A DNA stretch of 46,802 nt from Betaproteobacteria bacterium (GTDB lineage: Bacteria; Pseudomonadota; Gammaproteobacteria; Burkholderiales; Burkholderiaceae): contig CANGHN010000014.1 of NCBI GenBank assembly GCA_947453825.1, forward strand, positions 1 to 46,802, read 5' to 3'. This document shows, one piece after another, positions 46,684-46,802 of the stretch. Each line of letters begins with the position of its first letter. The stretch's first letter is position 1. The notes beneath the pieces are model-generated. The model did not search any database and was not told where the DNA came from. It saw only the letters and a list, made by a program, of their open reading frames with translations. A program made the translations under genes and the position numbers.

Positions 46684-46715
46684 TAATAAATGCGTAATTT
46701 ATTACACATTTATTA
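46684..46715. promoter_or_regulatory. Long inverted repeat ahead of the XRE gene (candidate operator)
   Basis: TAATAAATGCGTAAT (46684-46698) and ATTACACATTTATTA (46701-46715) are complementary at 14 of 15 positions around TT. It lies 23 bases before the ATG of the next HTH gene, the usual place for an autoregulatory operator. It may also overlap the promoter. Confidence 0.45.
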
Positions 46716-46738
46716 AAAAGTTGTGGCACAATCATCCC

Positions 46739-46802
46739 ATGAACTTACGTGAAATTGGGCTCCAAGTAGCTAATCGACGCGCTGATCTTGGTTTAACTCA
46801 AG
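46739..46802 (+). CDS. XRE-family HTH regulator (N-terminal fragment)
   Basis: The last 64 bases give MNLREIGLQVANRRADLGLT followed by Gln, then the window ends. I-G-x-x-V-x-x-R-R-x-x-x-G-L-T-Q is the start of an XRE/HipB-type helix-turn-helix. Ahead of it lies the 15-bp inverted repeat. A toxin partner such as HipA would come next but is not in the window, so its type cannot be told. Confidence 0.6.
   Translation, partial: MNLREIGLQVANRRADLGLTQ

Overview
The window reads as a betaproteobacterial chromosome segment, most likely Polynucleobacter or a close Burkholderiaceae relative. The basis is the housekeeping order (adk, kdsB, Trm112, lpxK, exbD, exbB; then xseA, murB, yajQ, xerD, plsY), modest GC, very short intergenic gaps and the protein flavour. 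The genus is inferred from sequence recognition, not from a search.

Layout. (1) 1-10.3 kb is a core block: a partial acyltransferase, adenylate kinase, CMP-Kdo synthetase, Trm112-like protein, LpxK and an ExbB/ExbD pair on the minus strand; XseA, YajQ, XerD, PlsY, a MAPEG protein, FolE and a small lipoprotein on the plus strand; MurB on the minus strand. (2) 10.4-14.2 kb holds a Tat-exported high-potential iron-sulfur protein, a 762-residue Gly/Ser-linker lipoprotein between two near-identical terminators, a short rubrerythrin, and a 48-residue small ORF with its own hairpin terminator. (3) 14.2-18.6 kb is a tight minus-strand operon of four glycan genes: methyltransferase, putative glycosyltransferase, FkbM methyltransferase, and a DUF268/GT11-like fusion. 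(4) 18.8-26.3 kb is the GDP-fucose and chain-length block: manC, a short gmd paralogue, gmd, fcl, an opposed O-antigen ligase-like gene, and a Wzz-like protein carrying an in-frame Thr/Ser tandem repeat. (5) 26.3-43.1 kb is a variable O-antigen cluster that becomes strikingly AT-rich after about 34.9 kb. It holds an MsbA/PglK-type ABC exporter, the CDP-6-deoxyhexose genes rfbF/rfbG/rfbH, a GNAT-aminotransferase fusion, a split transketolase, GT2, FkbM, GT17, GT10-like and GT4-like genes, a Wzy-like polymerase, a protein of unknown function, an inverted GT11-like gene and a second GT2. (6) 43.2-46.8 kb is an edge zone: a DUF6492-like gene apparently cut by an in-frame TGA, a tyrosine recombinase lacking its second catalytic arginine, a small XRE regulator with a partner gene, a cluster of strong hairpins, and the first codons of another XRE regulator behind a long inverted repeat.

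How it fits together. ManC, Gmd and Fcl can make GDP-L-fucose, and the GT10-like and GT11-like enzymes are its natural users. RfbF, RfbG and RfbH can make a CDP-4-keto-6-deoxy (3-deoxy) sugar. The adjacent GNAT-aminotransferase fusion and split transketolase suggest an unusual branched and/or N-acylated amino sugar; this is the most interesting candidate pathway here. The ABC exporter may flip the repeat unit, and Wzz, Wzy and a ligase-like protein would set length and attach it. No initiating phosphoglycosyltransferase and no classical Wzx flippase is seen.
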